NCBI GenBank assembly: GCA_009594865.1
Contig: VOPT01000016.1
Location: forward strand, 1-54,656
Source of the DNA: Nitrospira sp.
Lineage (GTDB): Bacteria; Nitrospirota; Nitrospiria; Nitrospirales; Nitrospiraceae
Direction of reading: 5' to 3'
DNA: 54,656 nt
The stretch's first letter is position 1. Every line of letters starts with the position of its first letter. Positions 45,667 through 54,212 of the stretch are shown here, one piece after another. The translations under genes and the position numbers were made by a program. The notes below the pieces were generated by a model, which was not told the origin of the DNA, searched no databases, and saw nothing but the letters and a program-made list of their open reading frames with translations.

Positions 45667-45742
45667 TGGTGCCGAGGGACAGAATCGAACTGTCGACACC
45701 AGCCTTTTCAGGGCTGTGCTCTACCAACTGAGCTACCTCGGC
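45667..45742 (-). tRNA. tRNA-Phe (GAA)
   Basis: On the minus strand the cloverleaf begins GCCGAGGTAGCTCAGTTGG, has anticodon loop CTGAAAA with anticodon GAA, a T arm with GTTCGATTC, and an encoded CCA end (76 nt). The 3' end faces the mobile region. Confidence 0.97.
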
Positions 45743-45814
45743 ATTCCGGAAGAATTCGGGAGGGGTTCCTGTCTACAGGATCACCGCCAAAAAATCAACT
45801 CTCCATCGCTGGCG

Positions 45815-45905
45815 TGGCGGAGAGGGCGGGATTTGAACCCGCGACAGGCTTTTGACCTGTGCCGGTTTAGCAAACCGGTGCCTTCGGCCACTCGGCCACC
45901 TCTCC
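45815..45905 (-). tRNA. tRNA-Ser (GCU)
   Basis: Minus-strand cloverleaf starting GGAGAGGTGGCCGAGTGG, anticodon loop TTGCTAA with anticodon GCT, long variable arm (class II), T arm GGTTCAAATCC, and encoded GCCA end; 91 nt. Confidence 0.97.
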
Positions 45906-46074
45906 GCAAGCCACTGACTGTGTGTGGATCTCTTGCGCCTAGACGCCCTCGGCTAGGACCTGTTCCACTCGAAGAAGGGGGATCATACCCCAGAGCATCG
46001 ATCGCACTCAAGTAATTCCCGAAGGATTTTAAGGTTCTTTCGGAGCGGTGCAGATTGCAGGAGGGACGCTGGCG

Positions 46075-46413
46075 CTAGCGTTTCCCGAATTCTTTCAGGA
46101 TATCGATGAAGGTGGTGTGCCACTGAGCGAGTAATCCCACGTGGCGTTTGTGTCCTGTTGTATGCACCAGTTTGGTATGCACTGATTTGTTGGGGTAGAT
46201 AGTGCGGGTGGGGCTGGTCTGGAATCGCGAGTCGGACATTCCTGGAGGATCCACATCCGCCCCGCGAATGACTCCGCTGGTCAATAGCATTCGTAAGGCA
46301 TGTGACTTCTGGTGGGTTCGGGTTTTGATCGATTTGCGGGCGCTGGCCATGGATCCTCGTGCTTCAGGCAGGATGGTCATCGGACGATTGAATCTTCTGC
46401 TTGCTACATCCAC
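46075..46413 (-). CDS. Possible small basic protein
   Basis: A minus-strand frame of up to 112 codons that overlaps the stop region of the zinc-ribbon gene; GTG 46413, ATG 46380 or ATG 46350 could start it, none with a strong ribosome site. The translation is basic and ends GLLAQWHTTFIDILKEFGKR, which looks protein-like, but most of it is Ser/Thr/Arg-rich and no family is recognised. Coding is uncertain. Confidence 0.3.
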   Translation of the reverse strand: MDVASRRFNRPMTILPEARGSMASARKSIKTRTHQKSHALRMLLTSGVIRGADVDPPGMSDSRFQTSPTRTIYPNKSVHTKLVHTTGHKRHVGLLAQWHTTFIDILKEFGKR

Positions 46414-46604
46414 AGGATGCGGCCGAGGTCTTCGTCAACTTCTTTGGTTCTCTGACATTGGCTGCAGCGAGCGAAGAGGCCGTCTGAAGAAGGGAGCGTG
46501 TGGGCTCGAAGTACCAGTTGATACTTCTGTCCTCCGCAAAAGGGACACGCCTTCCCGTGAACTTCTCGGCGCACCGATCCGATCCTTCCAACTTGTTTGT
46601 GCAT
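46404..46604 (-). CDS. Small zinc-ribbon protein
   Basis: A 66-residue protein. GGAGG upstream selects ATG 46604 over longer frames. CPFCGGQKYQL and FARCSQCQRTKE supply two CxxC knuckles about 27 residues apart, forming a typical zinc ribbon with a basic N-terminus (MHKQVGRIGSVRREVHG). Small zinc-ribbon proteins of this kind are often nucleic-acid or ribosome associated, but no specific role can be read here. It is placed between tRNA-Ser genes. Confidence 0.65.
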   Translation of the reverse strand: MHKQVGRIGSVRREVHGKACPFCGGQKYQLVLRAHTLPSSDGLFARCSQCQRTKEVDEDLGRILWM

Positions 46605-47394
46605 AAGACCTCCGGTGAAATGGGACGGAATTGCGATGCTGTGTCGCCCGACGGGAGTCCTCGTGAGTGGTGACGTGCACATGCTCAACAATACCGAGCA
46701 AGTAGGAGGGTGAGAATACCGTGGAGGAGGGGAGGGGAATGGAACAAAAGAGGGGGAGATGGGATGAACGGAATCTCTTAGAAGGAATTCGTGTTGTATG
46801 AATTTTAAAATCTGTGATGTGTCAAGCTAGTACGATTTAAATCTTATCTGAAAGTTTAACTTGTTTTGCAATGTCCTGAGGCGGGGGAGGTACCGCACGG
46901 ATTGAGAGAGATGATCTGATGGTTGAGATTTTGGGGGTGAAGGCAGATCTCGCCAGGAGGATGCCGAGACCTCTTCCCGCCCTGGGTGGGCACTACCAAG
47001 GCAGAGACCTTCACCCTTTTTCAGTCAACCACGCGGCAGCCTATTGACGCAAGTGCGTAGTTGTTCGGAGAAACGTCTGTGAAGCCGAAATGGAGAAAAT
47101 ATGGCAAGCAAATGGGCCCTCGAGGATTCCAAGGACATATCGATGGATAGCGGTTGGGTTTGATGCAGAGGATTTGATCAAGCTGCTCGAGTGGTACAGG
47201 GGTTTGAGGGTAAGCGGACAAGATTCTTCATCGGGGGAGAAGCAGAATGGTGGTGATACAGAACGTCCCCCACCTTATCGAAGTCTACTCAAAGTCGGGA
47301 AGGCGAGGCAGAAAAATCAAAGGTGCTCAGCTCGGCCTTCGCCACAGTACCGCCGCAAGAATTGGCAAAACACTCCTGAGTTGCCTGAAAATGT
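46605..47394. other. Gap between zinc-ribbon gene and tRNA-Ser(UGA)
   Basis: About 790 bases, AT-richer than the surroundings near 46780-46870, which includes ATTTTAAA and TTTAAATC tracts. Short frames on both strands (47021-47221 minus, 47090-47416 plus) show no ordered protein. It probably includes the promoter for the zinc-ribbon gene. Confidence 0.45.
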
Positions 47395-47484
47395 TGGCGG
47401 AGGGGGCGAGATTTGAACTCGCGGATAGGTTACCCCATCTCCGGTTTTCAAGACCGGCACGTTCGGCCACTCCGTCACCCCTCC
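47395..47484 (-). tRNA. tRNA-Ser (UGA)
   Basis: Minus-strand cloverleaf starting GGAGGGGTGACGGAGTGG, anticodon loop CTTGAAA with anticodon TGA, long variable arm, T arm AGTTCAAATCT and encoded GCCA end; 90 nt. It lies 22 bases after the serS stop on the same strand and may be cotranscribed. Confidence 0.97.
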
Positions 47485-47506
47485 ACATCAGGCCGGGACA
47501 CGTTCG

Positions 47507-48796
47507 TTATGATGATCGCCCTATGGTCTGAATCCCGCCCATATAGGGCTGTAGCACTGCCGGAATAGCCACGGACCCGTCCGGCTGTTGATAATTTTCG
47601 AGAATGGCAACCAGTGTTCTGCCGACCGCCAGCCCCGATCCGTTTAACGTATGCACGAATTCCGGCTTGGATTCTTTTTTCCCTGCCTTCGGACGGCAAC
47701 GAATGTTGGCCCGCCTGGCTTGAAACGCTTCGAAATTGCTGCACGACGAGATTTCACGAAACGTCTGCTGCGACGGCAACCATACCTCGATGTCATAGGT
47801 CTTCGCTGAAGAAAATCCTATGTCACCTTTGCAGAGTGTGATCACTCGATAGTGCAGGCCCAGCCCTTGAAGTACCGCTTCGGCATGAGACGTCAGGCGC
47901 TCTAATTCGTCGTAGGAGTGTTCGGCCTTCGCGAAGGCGACGAGTTCTACTTTGTTGAATTGGTGAAGCCGAATGAGGCCGCGCGTGTCTTTGCCGTAAG
48001 AGCCCGCTTCGCGCCTGAAACAAGGCGTGTAGGCCGTGTATCGAATCGGCAAGGTCTCTTCCGCTAATATCTCTTCTCGGTGCAGATTGGTGACGGGAAC
48101 TTCTGCCGTAGGGATCAGGAACAGTTCCTCGTCGCGCATCTGGAACAAATCTTCTTCGAATTTAGGTAGTTGACCAGTTCCGGTCATCGCCGCGCGGTTG
48201 ACCATCAGCGGCGGCATTACTTCGCGGTAGCCATGCTGCGTGGTATGCATGTCTAGCATATAGTTGATGAGTGCACGCTCGAGACGAGCGCCGAGCCCGG
48301 TCAGGACGGCAAAGCGAGCTTTGGCCATGCGCACCGCGCGGTCGAAATCGAGAATACCTAGCGACTCCCCGAGGTCCCAATGCGACTGGGCCGGCGCCGA
48401 AAGTTGCGGTGGCACTCCCCATCGACGGATTTCCACATTGTCTGCGCCGTCATGGCCGTCGGGCACCGAGGCATGGGGCAGATTGGGAATGCGCAGCGCG
48501 ATGTGTGCGAGCTGTTCTTCGATCAGCCGAAGCCGGTCTTCATGGCTTTTGATGGTCTCTCCGACGGCCTTCATCGCCGCCATGGCGTCTTCGGCAGGCT
48601 GCTTCTCTCGTTTCAAGCGCGCGACTTCCTCGGAGCCCTTTTTAAGCTGATGCCGAAGGTCTTCAACCTGAATCGTCTGGGTACGACGATCTTCGGTGAG
48701 TGTTCTCAAATCTTCCCAGGCGACGTCCTTCCCTCGTGGCCCTAACTGGTCACGAAGTCCGTCCAGATTGTCCCGCAATACCCGCAGATCGTACAT
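47507..48796 (-). CDS. serS: Seryl-tRNA synthetase
   Basis: Charges tRNA-Ser; class II synthetase of 429 residues, the normal length. The N-terminal coiled-coil arm (about 25-100, [20 protein letters not shown]) binds the long variable arm of tRNA-Ser. Motif 2 ([25 protein letters not shown] region) and motif 3 ([18 protein letters not shown]) are intact, as is [15 protein letters not shown] for serine recognition. It starts [10 protein letters not shown] with GGAG upstream. The adjacent tRNA-Ser(UGA), and tRNA-Ser(GCU) about 1.6 kb away, make a serine-decoding cluster. Confidence 0.97.
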   Translation of the reverse strand: MYDLRVLRDNLDGLRDQLGPRGKDVAWEDLRTLTEDRRTQTIQVEDLRHQLKKGSEEVARLKREKQPAEDAMAAMKAVGETIKSHEDRLRLIEEQLAHIALRIPNLPHASVPDGHDGADNVEIRRWGVPPQLSAPAQSHWDLGESLGILDFDRAVRMAKARFAVLTGLGARLERALINYMLDMHTTQHGYREVMPPLMVNRAAMTGTGQLPKFEEDLFQMRDEELFLIPTAEVPVTNLHREEILAEETLPIRYTAYTPCFRREAGSYGKDTRGLIRLHQFNKVELVAFAKAEHSYDELERLTSHAEAVLQGLGLHYRVITLCKGDIGFSSAKTYDIEVWLPSQQTFREISSCSNFEAFQARRANIRCRPKAGKKESKPEFVHTLNGSGLAVGRTLVAILENYQQPDGSVAIPAVLQPYMGGIQTIGRSS

Positions 48797-48922
48797 GCCC
48801 TCTCCTTTGAAGCGGCCAGAAATTTAACACCCGATGCCCGCGTAGTCAATGAAACAGCGCCCTCTTCAAGGCGACAGAAGGCCTGCTGGGCGTGATTGAC
48901 AACGCGCAGTTGGGGCGGCACC

Positions 48923-49957
48923 ATGGTTGGTGTGAAGCCTATCTCCAATCCTCCCAATCGATTCGAACCACTTCAGCGCGAAGCGCTTGAACCATCGCTG
49001 CGTGCCCGTATCCAGCTGTTCGAGGACAATACACAGCAGATTCTTAGCCGGAATGACAGCCCGGACCTCCCGTTTAAATGGAGCGTAAATCCCTACCGGG
49101 GCTGTTTTCATGCCTGTGCCTATTGTTACGCGCGTCCGTCCCATGAGTATTGGGGATTCGGAGCCGGAACGGATTTCGAGTCGAAGATCGTGCTGAAACG
49201 CCGCGCCGCAACCTTGCTGCGAGAGTCGTTCGAGAAGCCGTCCTGGAAAGGCGAGTTAGTGGTCTTTTCCGGCAACACCGATTGTTATCAACCAGTCGAG
49301 GCCTCCCTCGGCTTGACGAGAGCCTGTCTGGAAGTCTGCGCCGAATACCGGAATCCGGTGGGCATCATCACGAAAGGCGTCATTCCGGCACGTGATCTGG
49401 ATCTGTTGACCGAATTGCACGAGCAGGCGTGGATTCGCGTCTACTTCAGTATCGCCTTTGCCGACGATGAAACCGCGCGCCTGGTGGAACCGCAGGCTCC
49501 CGGCATCACCGCGCGTTTTGAAGCGATGCGTGTGCTCTCCCAAGCAGGCATTCCGACCGGAATTTTTGTGGCGCCTATCATTCCGGGGTTGAATGAAGAG
49601 GCCATTCCTGAAATATTGGCTCGTGCCAAGCAGGCGGGAGCGACCTCTGCGACCGGGAGTTTGCTTCGGTTGCCAGGACACGTCGAGCAGGTGTTCGTTG
49701 AGCGTCTGCGCGAAGCCTTTCCCGATCGGATGTCGAAAATCCTGCATCGCATTCGGGAGATTCGTGGAGGAGCCGTGAGTGACGCCGGGTTTTTCAGCCG
49801 ACATCGTGGCGCGGGGACCTATTGGCGCTGCGTCGAGCAACTCTTTGAGTTGGGACGCAGGCGTGCTGGCTTTGAACCGGATGAGTTGCCCGTTCCTCAG
49901 ACGTTTCGGCGCCCGACGGCGCAGCAGTCGTTGTTTTGCGAGGAGGATTCGCTGTGA
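48923..49957 (+). CDS. PA0069-family radical SAM protein (SplB-like)
   Basis: A 344-residue radical SAM protein. The ATG at 48923 is used; TTG 48896 upstream is also in frame. The iron-sulfur motif CFHACAYC (Cys61, 65, 68) sits in NPYRGCFHACAYCYARPSHEYWG, the hallmark of the PA0069/Rv2578c branch related to spore photoproduct lyase. Other landmarks: VVFSGNTDCYQPVEA, GIITKGVIPARDLDLL, VAPIIPGLNE. The reaction is unknown. Its stop overlaps the start of a rhodanese gene (GTGA), pointing to a joint role in sulfur or repair chemistry. Confidence 0.92.
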   Translation: MVGVKPISNPPNRFEPLQREALEPSLRARIQLFEDNTQQILSRNDSPDLPFKWSVNPYRGCFHACAYCYARPSHEYWGFGAGTDFESKIVLKRRAATLLRESFEKPSWKGELVVFSGNTDCYQPVEASLGLTRACLEVCAEYRNPVGIITKGVIPARDLDLLTELHEQAWIRVYFSIAFADDETARLVEPQAPGITARFEAMRVLSQAGIPTGIFVAPIIPGLNEEAIPEILARAKQAGATSATGSLLRLPGHVEQVFVERLREAFPDRMSKILHRIREIRGGAVSDAGFFSRHRGAGTYWRCVEQLFELGRRRAGFEPDELPVPQTFRRPTAQQSLFCEEDSL

Positions 49958-50334
49958 AGCACAACCCTGGATTCTTAAAAGTCGTGGATGACGCGCGGGC
50001 TCGCGTGCGCGAATGTACCGTCGGTGACGTGAGGGCCAGACTGGACCGCGGTGAGCGTTTCCACTTTGTGGATGTCCGTGAAGATGATGAGTTTGCTCAG
50101 GATCATGCTGCAGGGGCCGTTCATCTCGGCAAAGGGGTGATCGAGCGGGATATTGAAACGGCGATTCCGAATAGGCAGGAACCGATCGTGTTGTATTGCG
50201 GGGGCGGATACCGGTCGGTATTGGCCGCCGACAGCCTTCGCCAGATGGGATATACGAATGTGATCTCCATGGACGGGGGCATCAAGGCCTGGCGCGCCGC
50301 CGGCTACCCCATCGAGAAAGGGCGGCAGCCCTAA
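49954..50334 (+). CDS. Rhodanese-domain sulfurtransferase
   Basis: A single-domain rhodanese of 126 residues. GTG 49954, with GAGGAGG upstream and overlapping the previous stop, is the likely start. The active-site loop LYCGGGYRSVLAA contains catalytic Cys82; FVDVREDDEFAQDHAAGAVHLG and MDGGIKAWRAAGYP are standard. It may carry persulfide sulfur, for example toward the radical SAM partner. It is followed after 3 bases by a DUF362 gene. Confidence 0.93.
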   Translation: MKHNPGFLKVVDDARARVRECTVGDVRARLDRGERFHFVDVREDDEFAQDHAAGAVHLGKGVIERDIETAIPNRQEPIVLYCGGGYRSVLAADSLRQMGYTNVISMDGGIKAWRAAGYPIEKGRQP

Positions 50335-50337
50335 CGC

Positions 50338-51408
50338 ATGCCGTTTTCACGACGCGAACTCTTCAACAATGCCGGATTTGGTCTACTTCTCCTCCCGGCG
50401 CTGCTCCGTTCGCCACGGACCATCCTGCGCCATCTGCTCTTCGATCCCGAGGGGCCTCTGGTTTCGCCCAAGCCCATCCCTGTCAATCCATTTATGCGGG
50501 ACGGCCGCTCCCTCGTCTGCATCGTCTATGGCACAGACCCCGGCCGAATGCTTCGGCGTGCGCTTGAGCTCCTTGGGGGAATCGATCGATTGGGCCTTCG
50601 CGGCGCCCGTGTCCTGCTGAAACCCAATGTGCTGAACGATCAGCCGCCGCCTTCGACGACCAATCCGCTGGTGGTGAAAGCCATGGCTGATATGGCCAGG
50701 GCACATGGAGCGGCGGAAGTGGTGGTGGCCGACGGTTCGGGAATCATTCGGCTTCCCACATCCGCGAATCTCACCAACACCGGTATGCGGGCGGCGGCGG
50801 AGTCGGCTGGGGCGAAGGTACTGGCGCTTGAGGACGAACTCTGGGTGCGGCTTGAGCCGTCCGATGCCAAGGCCATCGGACATTTCTATTTCTCTCAGCC
50901 GGTGTATGACGCGGATGTCGTGATCAACATGCCGGTCATCAAGACCCATCGTTTTGCGGAGTTTTCCTGTAGTTTGAAAAATTTCGTGGGCGCGGTCCAC
51001 CCGCGGTACCGCCCATCCGTCACATTCTGGAGCGGGGATTGGCACGAGCGCATTGCTGAAATCAATCTCGCGGTGCATCCCGCGCTGACTGTGGCCGACG
51101 GAACCACCACGATGATCGAAGGCGGCCCGACATCAGGGACTCCTGCGAAGACGGATGTGCTGATCTGCAGCGGAGACCGGGTCGCGGTGGATCTGACGGC
51201 TATGGCGCTGCTCCGGTCGTTCGGCAAGTCGTCGAAACTGCAGGGGAGACGGATTGGCGATCAACGGCAGATCCGACGTGCGGCGGCGTTAGGATTAGGT
51301 GTTGGCTCGGGGCGCGGGATTGAACTCATCACCGAGGCGGTGGATCCGGCTCCACCAGCGTTTCTTCGGCTGGTGGAGCATATTCGGCAGGAATTATTGG
51401 ATGCGTGA
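50338..51408 (+). CDS. DUF362 protein with Tat-like signal
   Basis: A 356-residue protein whose N-terminus, FSRRELFNNAGFGLLLLPALL, has a twin-arginine motif and hydrophobic segment, suggesting Tat export of a folded, probably cofactor-containing protein. The body is DUF362: ARVLLKPNVLNDQPPPSTTNP, DADVVINMPVIKTHRFAEFS, SLKNFVGAVHP and VADGTTTMIEGGPTSG. No ferredoxin-type cysteine clusters are present. The function of DUF362 is not settled. It is the last gene of the radical SAM/rhodanese unit and converges on the ompH-like gene with a 3-base gap. Confidence 0.9.
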   Translation: MPFSRRELFNNAGFGLLLLPALLRSPRTILRHLLFDPEGPLVSPKPIPVNPFMRDGRSLVCIVYGTDPGRMLRRALELLGGIDRLGLRGARVLLKPNVLNDQPPPSTTNPLVVKAMADMARAHGAAEVVVADGSGIIRLPTSANLTNTGMRAAAESAGAKVLALEDELWVRLEPSDAKAIGHFYFSQPVYDADVVINMPVIKTHRFAEFSCSLKNFVGAVHPRYRPSVTFWSGDWHERIAEINLAVHPALTVADGTTTMIEGGPTSGTPAKTDVLICSGDRVAVDLTAMALLRSFGKSSKLQGRRIGDQRQIRRAAALGLGVGSGRGIELITEAVDPAPPAFLRLVEHIRQELLDA

Positions 51409-51411
51409 GGC

Positions 51412-51969
51412 TTACTTGTTCGTGCGGTCGAATTCTTTGATGACTTGTTCGGTCAAATCGATCGTGTCTTTATTAAAGATTACGATTTTCACCGTTTGCT
51501 CGCTGCCCTTATCCAATACCAATTGATACCCGCCCTTGTCGGCGACGGACTGGGTGGCTGCGGCAATTTTCTTCATGTAGTCGTCGACGAGTTCCTTCTG
51601 CTTGCCCTGGAGTTCTTGGTTAAACTCCTGCGCGCGCTTCTGGTAGTCCTGGATCTTGCTGCGAAACGCGGTTTCCTTCTCTTTCTTTTCGGCGTCGGTC
51701 AATTTGGAGGCCTGCTCCTTGAGCTGCTTTTCCGTATTGCGCAACTCTTCCTCGTCCCGAGACAACAGTTTCTGGCGTGTCGCCACATACTCTCGCAGCC
51801 CGTCCAGCGCTCGCTTGCCGGCCTTGCTTTTTTCCAGGACCACTTGAGGATCGATGACCCCCATCTTGAATTCCGCCGCTGGACTTGTTGAGAACAAGCC
51901 GAGGGTCGCTGCGACAAGCGCCCCGACCACGACCGCGCGCCGGCCTGCTCCGTGCCACTTCACACCCAT
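51412..51969 (-). CDS. OmpH/Skp family periplasmic chaperone
   Basis: A 185-residue periplasmic chaperone-like protein for outer-membrane proteins. ATG 51969 has AAGGAG with 8-base spacing on the minus strand. A signal peptide (VVVGALVAATLGLFSTSPAAA-like) is followed by FKMGVIDPQVVLEKSKAGKRALDGL, the OmpH start, a long charged coiled coil (Skp tentacles), and the closing strand GGYQLVLDKGSEQTVKIVIFN. Length and layout are normal. It stands alone here, not in the usual bamA-ompH-lpxD cluster. Confidence 0.9.
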   Translation of the reverse strand: MGVKWHGAGRRAVVVGALVAATLGLFSTSPAAEFKMGVIDPQVVLEKSKAGKRALDGLREYVATRQKLLSRDEEELRNTEKQLKEQASKLTDAEKKEKETAFRSKIQDYQKRAQEFNQELQGKQKELVDDYMKKIAAATQSVADKGGYQLVLDKGSEQTVKIVIFNKDTIDLTEQVIKEFDRTNK

Positions 51970-52164
51970 CTCGGGACTCCTTTCGCGGGAATAATGTCGT
52001 GCTACAAACCTCGGGAGAATAGCTGCCTGCCGGTATCGTGTCAAGGAGGGAGGCGCGGGGTGAGTATGTGATTTGACAGGCGTTGGACCGGTAGCTATAA
52101 GCCACGAGAGGCCTTCATGATCTGCACATCCAACCCGTTCGGGGGCCGGATGAGAAAGGAATCT

Positions 52165-52569
52165 ATGACGTCTTCCGAACAAGAGCAAGCCCATCGCGTA
52201 TTTATCCGGGCGCTACAACATGACGCGATCAGCTGCGGGCGCGCGGGATGTCCGGGGCCGGTGGAGGCCCTCGACCAGTCGCAGACACGCGATCGGATCA
52301 AAACCTTTGAGCTGACATGCGAGCGGTGCGGGTGGCATACCAGTGTGACAGGGCGCGAACAGTTGATGCCGCTCTGGGACAACGCCTCACTGGAGCTGAT
52401 GGCAGACGAACACCTGATGCACCAACAGCCCGTGTGTCCCTACGATGACACGCCGGTCGTGTTCATCTCCATGCCGAATCCTCGCCGGAAGGCGAAGTAC
52501 CGAGTGGCCTGTTTTTATTGCGGCCGACACACCGAAATGGATTGGCCTCCGCCTGAGAGCAAGCGGTAG
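52165..52569 (+). CDS. Small cysteine-rich (zinc-ribbon-like) protein
   Basis: A 134-residue cytosolic protein. AAAGGA sits 6 bases before ATG 52165; ATG 52150 or the longer frame from 52117 are less likely. Cysteines occur in pairs: ISCGRAGCPG, FELTCERCGWH, VCPYD and VACFYCGRHTE, enough for two zinc sites. No known enzyme motif. The family is not recognised. It converges on the HD-GYP gene with a gap of about 30 bases. Confidence 0.75.
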   Translation: MTSSEQEQAHRVFIRALQHDAISCGRAGCPGPVEALDQSQTRDRIKTFELTCERCGWHTSVTGREQLMPLWDNASLELMADEHLMHQQPVCPYDDTPVVFISMPNPRRKAKYRVACFYCGRHTEMDWPPPESKR

Positions 52570-52599
52570 CGGTGAGTGCGGCGCTGAGGTGCCTGGGGG

Positions 52600-54198
52600 T
52601 TAGACGAAGTAGCGGCCGGTGTCGAAGTGGTACTCGGCGTTGTCGACGAGCTGAAGAATGTTGTGCGTATAGGTTCCGGTGTCGTCCTGCGAGGCCAGGT
52701 CCAGCTCGGGACCGTCCTCGATCGGCGTTCCGTCTGCATCCGTAATCACTCGCACCATCGGACGTTCCGCGTTGGCTTTGTCCTGGGCGGGCTTGATCAC
52801 GACCGCCAGGGGCCCGGAGTCGAGACGCACGAGGCTGCCGATGGGAATAATGCCCACGCAGTTCACAAACAGTTTGAGCAGCACGGGATCGAACGATTGC
52901 CCGCTTTTGCCGAACATGAATTTGAGCACGTTCGCGGGGGACATCGGCTCCCGGCGGTACACGCGCGACGAGGTCATCGCATCGTAGCAGTCGGCGATGG
53001 TGATGATGCGGCTGGCGACGGTTTGACTCCAGGGCACCTTGAGTTTGGGGTAGCCGGAGAAATCATAGTTCATATGATGTTCGAATGAGGCCGAGGCCAT
53101 CCGCGCGGGCACATTGTTGATGCCTCGCGCCTTCACCAGGGTAAACACGCCTTCAATCGGGTGCGAGCGCATGATGGCCCATTCGTCCTGCGTGAACTCG
53201 CCGGGTTTGTTCAAGACATCCAGTGAAATAGCGCATTTGCCGACGTCGTGAAACAACGCCGACAAACCCAGATCGGCCAGGTCTACCTTCGGATATCCGG
53301 CCCGGTTGCCCAGGGCCATCGCCAGCAACGACACGTTTACGGAGTGGTTATGCGTATATTGATCGTGACAGCGGAGGTTGGTCAGCCCGAGAATCGTGGA
53401 TTCATCCTGCATCATCAGTTCGACGATGTTCTGGATCGCGCGTTTCGCCTGCTTGAAGCTGACCGTCCCGCCGGCGCGCGTATTCTTCGTGAGGTCGCCG
53501 AGCGCAGAGGCCGCCTTGGCATAACGACCTTTCGCGATGGCTTTTCGCTTATCTTTCGACTGTTCCTGGCCGCCTGGCGAGGATCCACTCCGCGTCCCAG
53601 CCTCGCCGGCTCCGGCCTCGGCGTCGTTCGAGGGCTGCAGCTGAAGTGCTCGAGGTTCCTCCAGTTCGATCCCGTTGACGCCTGCGGTCTGAAGCGCCTC
53701 CTGCAAATCGGCCAGCGTATGCTTCTCCGGATCGAGGCTGACAAAGAGATACGCGAACTCGCGATAATCTTTGGATTCGGCCGTTGAGGCGAATGACACC
53801 CCGCCGATATGCCACTTGTTCAACGCCTCGATGATGCTCGCAAAGACAGCCATCTGCTGCGAGCTCATTTTCAGGTGGCTGTCTCCGAGAAAAAGAAAAT
53901 CATTTTGCAGGCGAAGTGCTACGGGGTGGTCTGCCGCCAGCGTTTTCACGAGCGTCAACATGGAGTCCACGGGCTTGTCCAGCGCCGCATTGGTGCGCCC
54001 GTGAATGCGCGAGGTTTTGATCAAGACGTTCAACTGGGTGACCAGCTGAATGCCCAGCATCGCCAGCTGTTGATCCAGGATATCGCCGGCCTCGGAACCT
54101 TTGGCGATCTTGTTGGCGAGCGACCGTTCGTGAGTAAGAATCGGGTGGAGGGCATCCGCGTTGGAGACCGGATTGGTAGGGGACGGGGAGTCGGTCAC
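52600..54198 (-). CDS. HD-GYP domain protein (probable c-di-GMP phosphodiesterase)
   Basis: A 532-residue cytosolic protein. GTG 54198 is preferred: it lies 14 bases after the upstream gene's stop with GAGG at good spacing. The N-terminal half has no named domain and includes a low-complexity Gly/Ser/Glu linker (about residues 200-225). The C-terminal half is an HD-GYP domain: HDQYTHNHSVNVSLLA, LFHDVGKCAIS (HD pair about 314), RSHPIEGV, and EHHMNYDFSGYPKL, where the GYP is kept although the canonical HHE-x-DGxGYP is altered to HHMNYDFSGYP. Activity against c-di-GMP is therefore likely but not certain. It may follow the HEAT-repeat gene in one operon. Confidence 0.88.
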   Translation of the reverse strand: MTDSPSPTNPVSNADALHPILTHERSLANKIAKGSEAGDILDQQLAMLGIQLVTQLNVLIKTSRIHGRTNAALDKPVDSMLTLVKTLAADHPVALRLQNDFLFLGDSHLKMSSQQMAVFASIIEALNKWHIGGVSFASTAESKDYREFAYLFVSLDPEKHTLADLQEALQTAGVNGIELEEPRALQLQPSNDAEAGAGEAGTRSGSSPGGQEQSKDKRKAIAKGRYAKAASALGDLTKNTRAGGTVSFKQAKRAIQNIVELMMQDESTILGLTNLRCHDQYTHNHSVNVSLLAMALGNRAGYPKVDLADLGLSALFHDVGKCAISLDVLNKPGEFTQDEWAIMRSHPIEGVFTLVKARGINNVPARMASASFEHHMNYDFSGYPKLKVPWSQTVASRIITIADCYDAMTSSRVYRREPMSPANVLKFMFGKSGQSFDPVLLKLFVNCVGIIPIGSLVRLDSGPLAVVIKPAQDKANAERPMVRVITDADGTPIEDGPELDLASQDDTGTYTHNILQLVDNAEYHFDTGRYFV

Positions 54199-54212
54199 GG
54201 GGTGCCTCGCAA

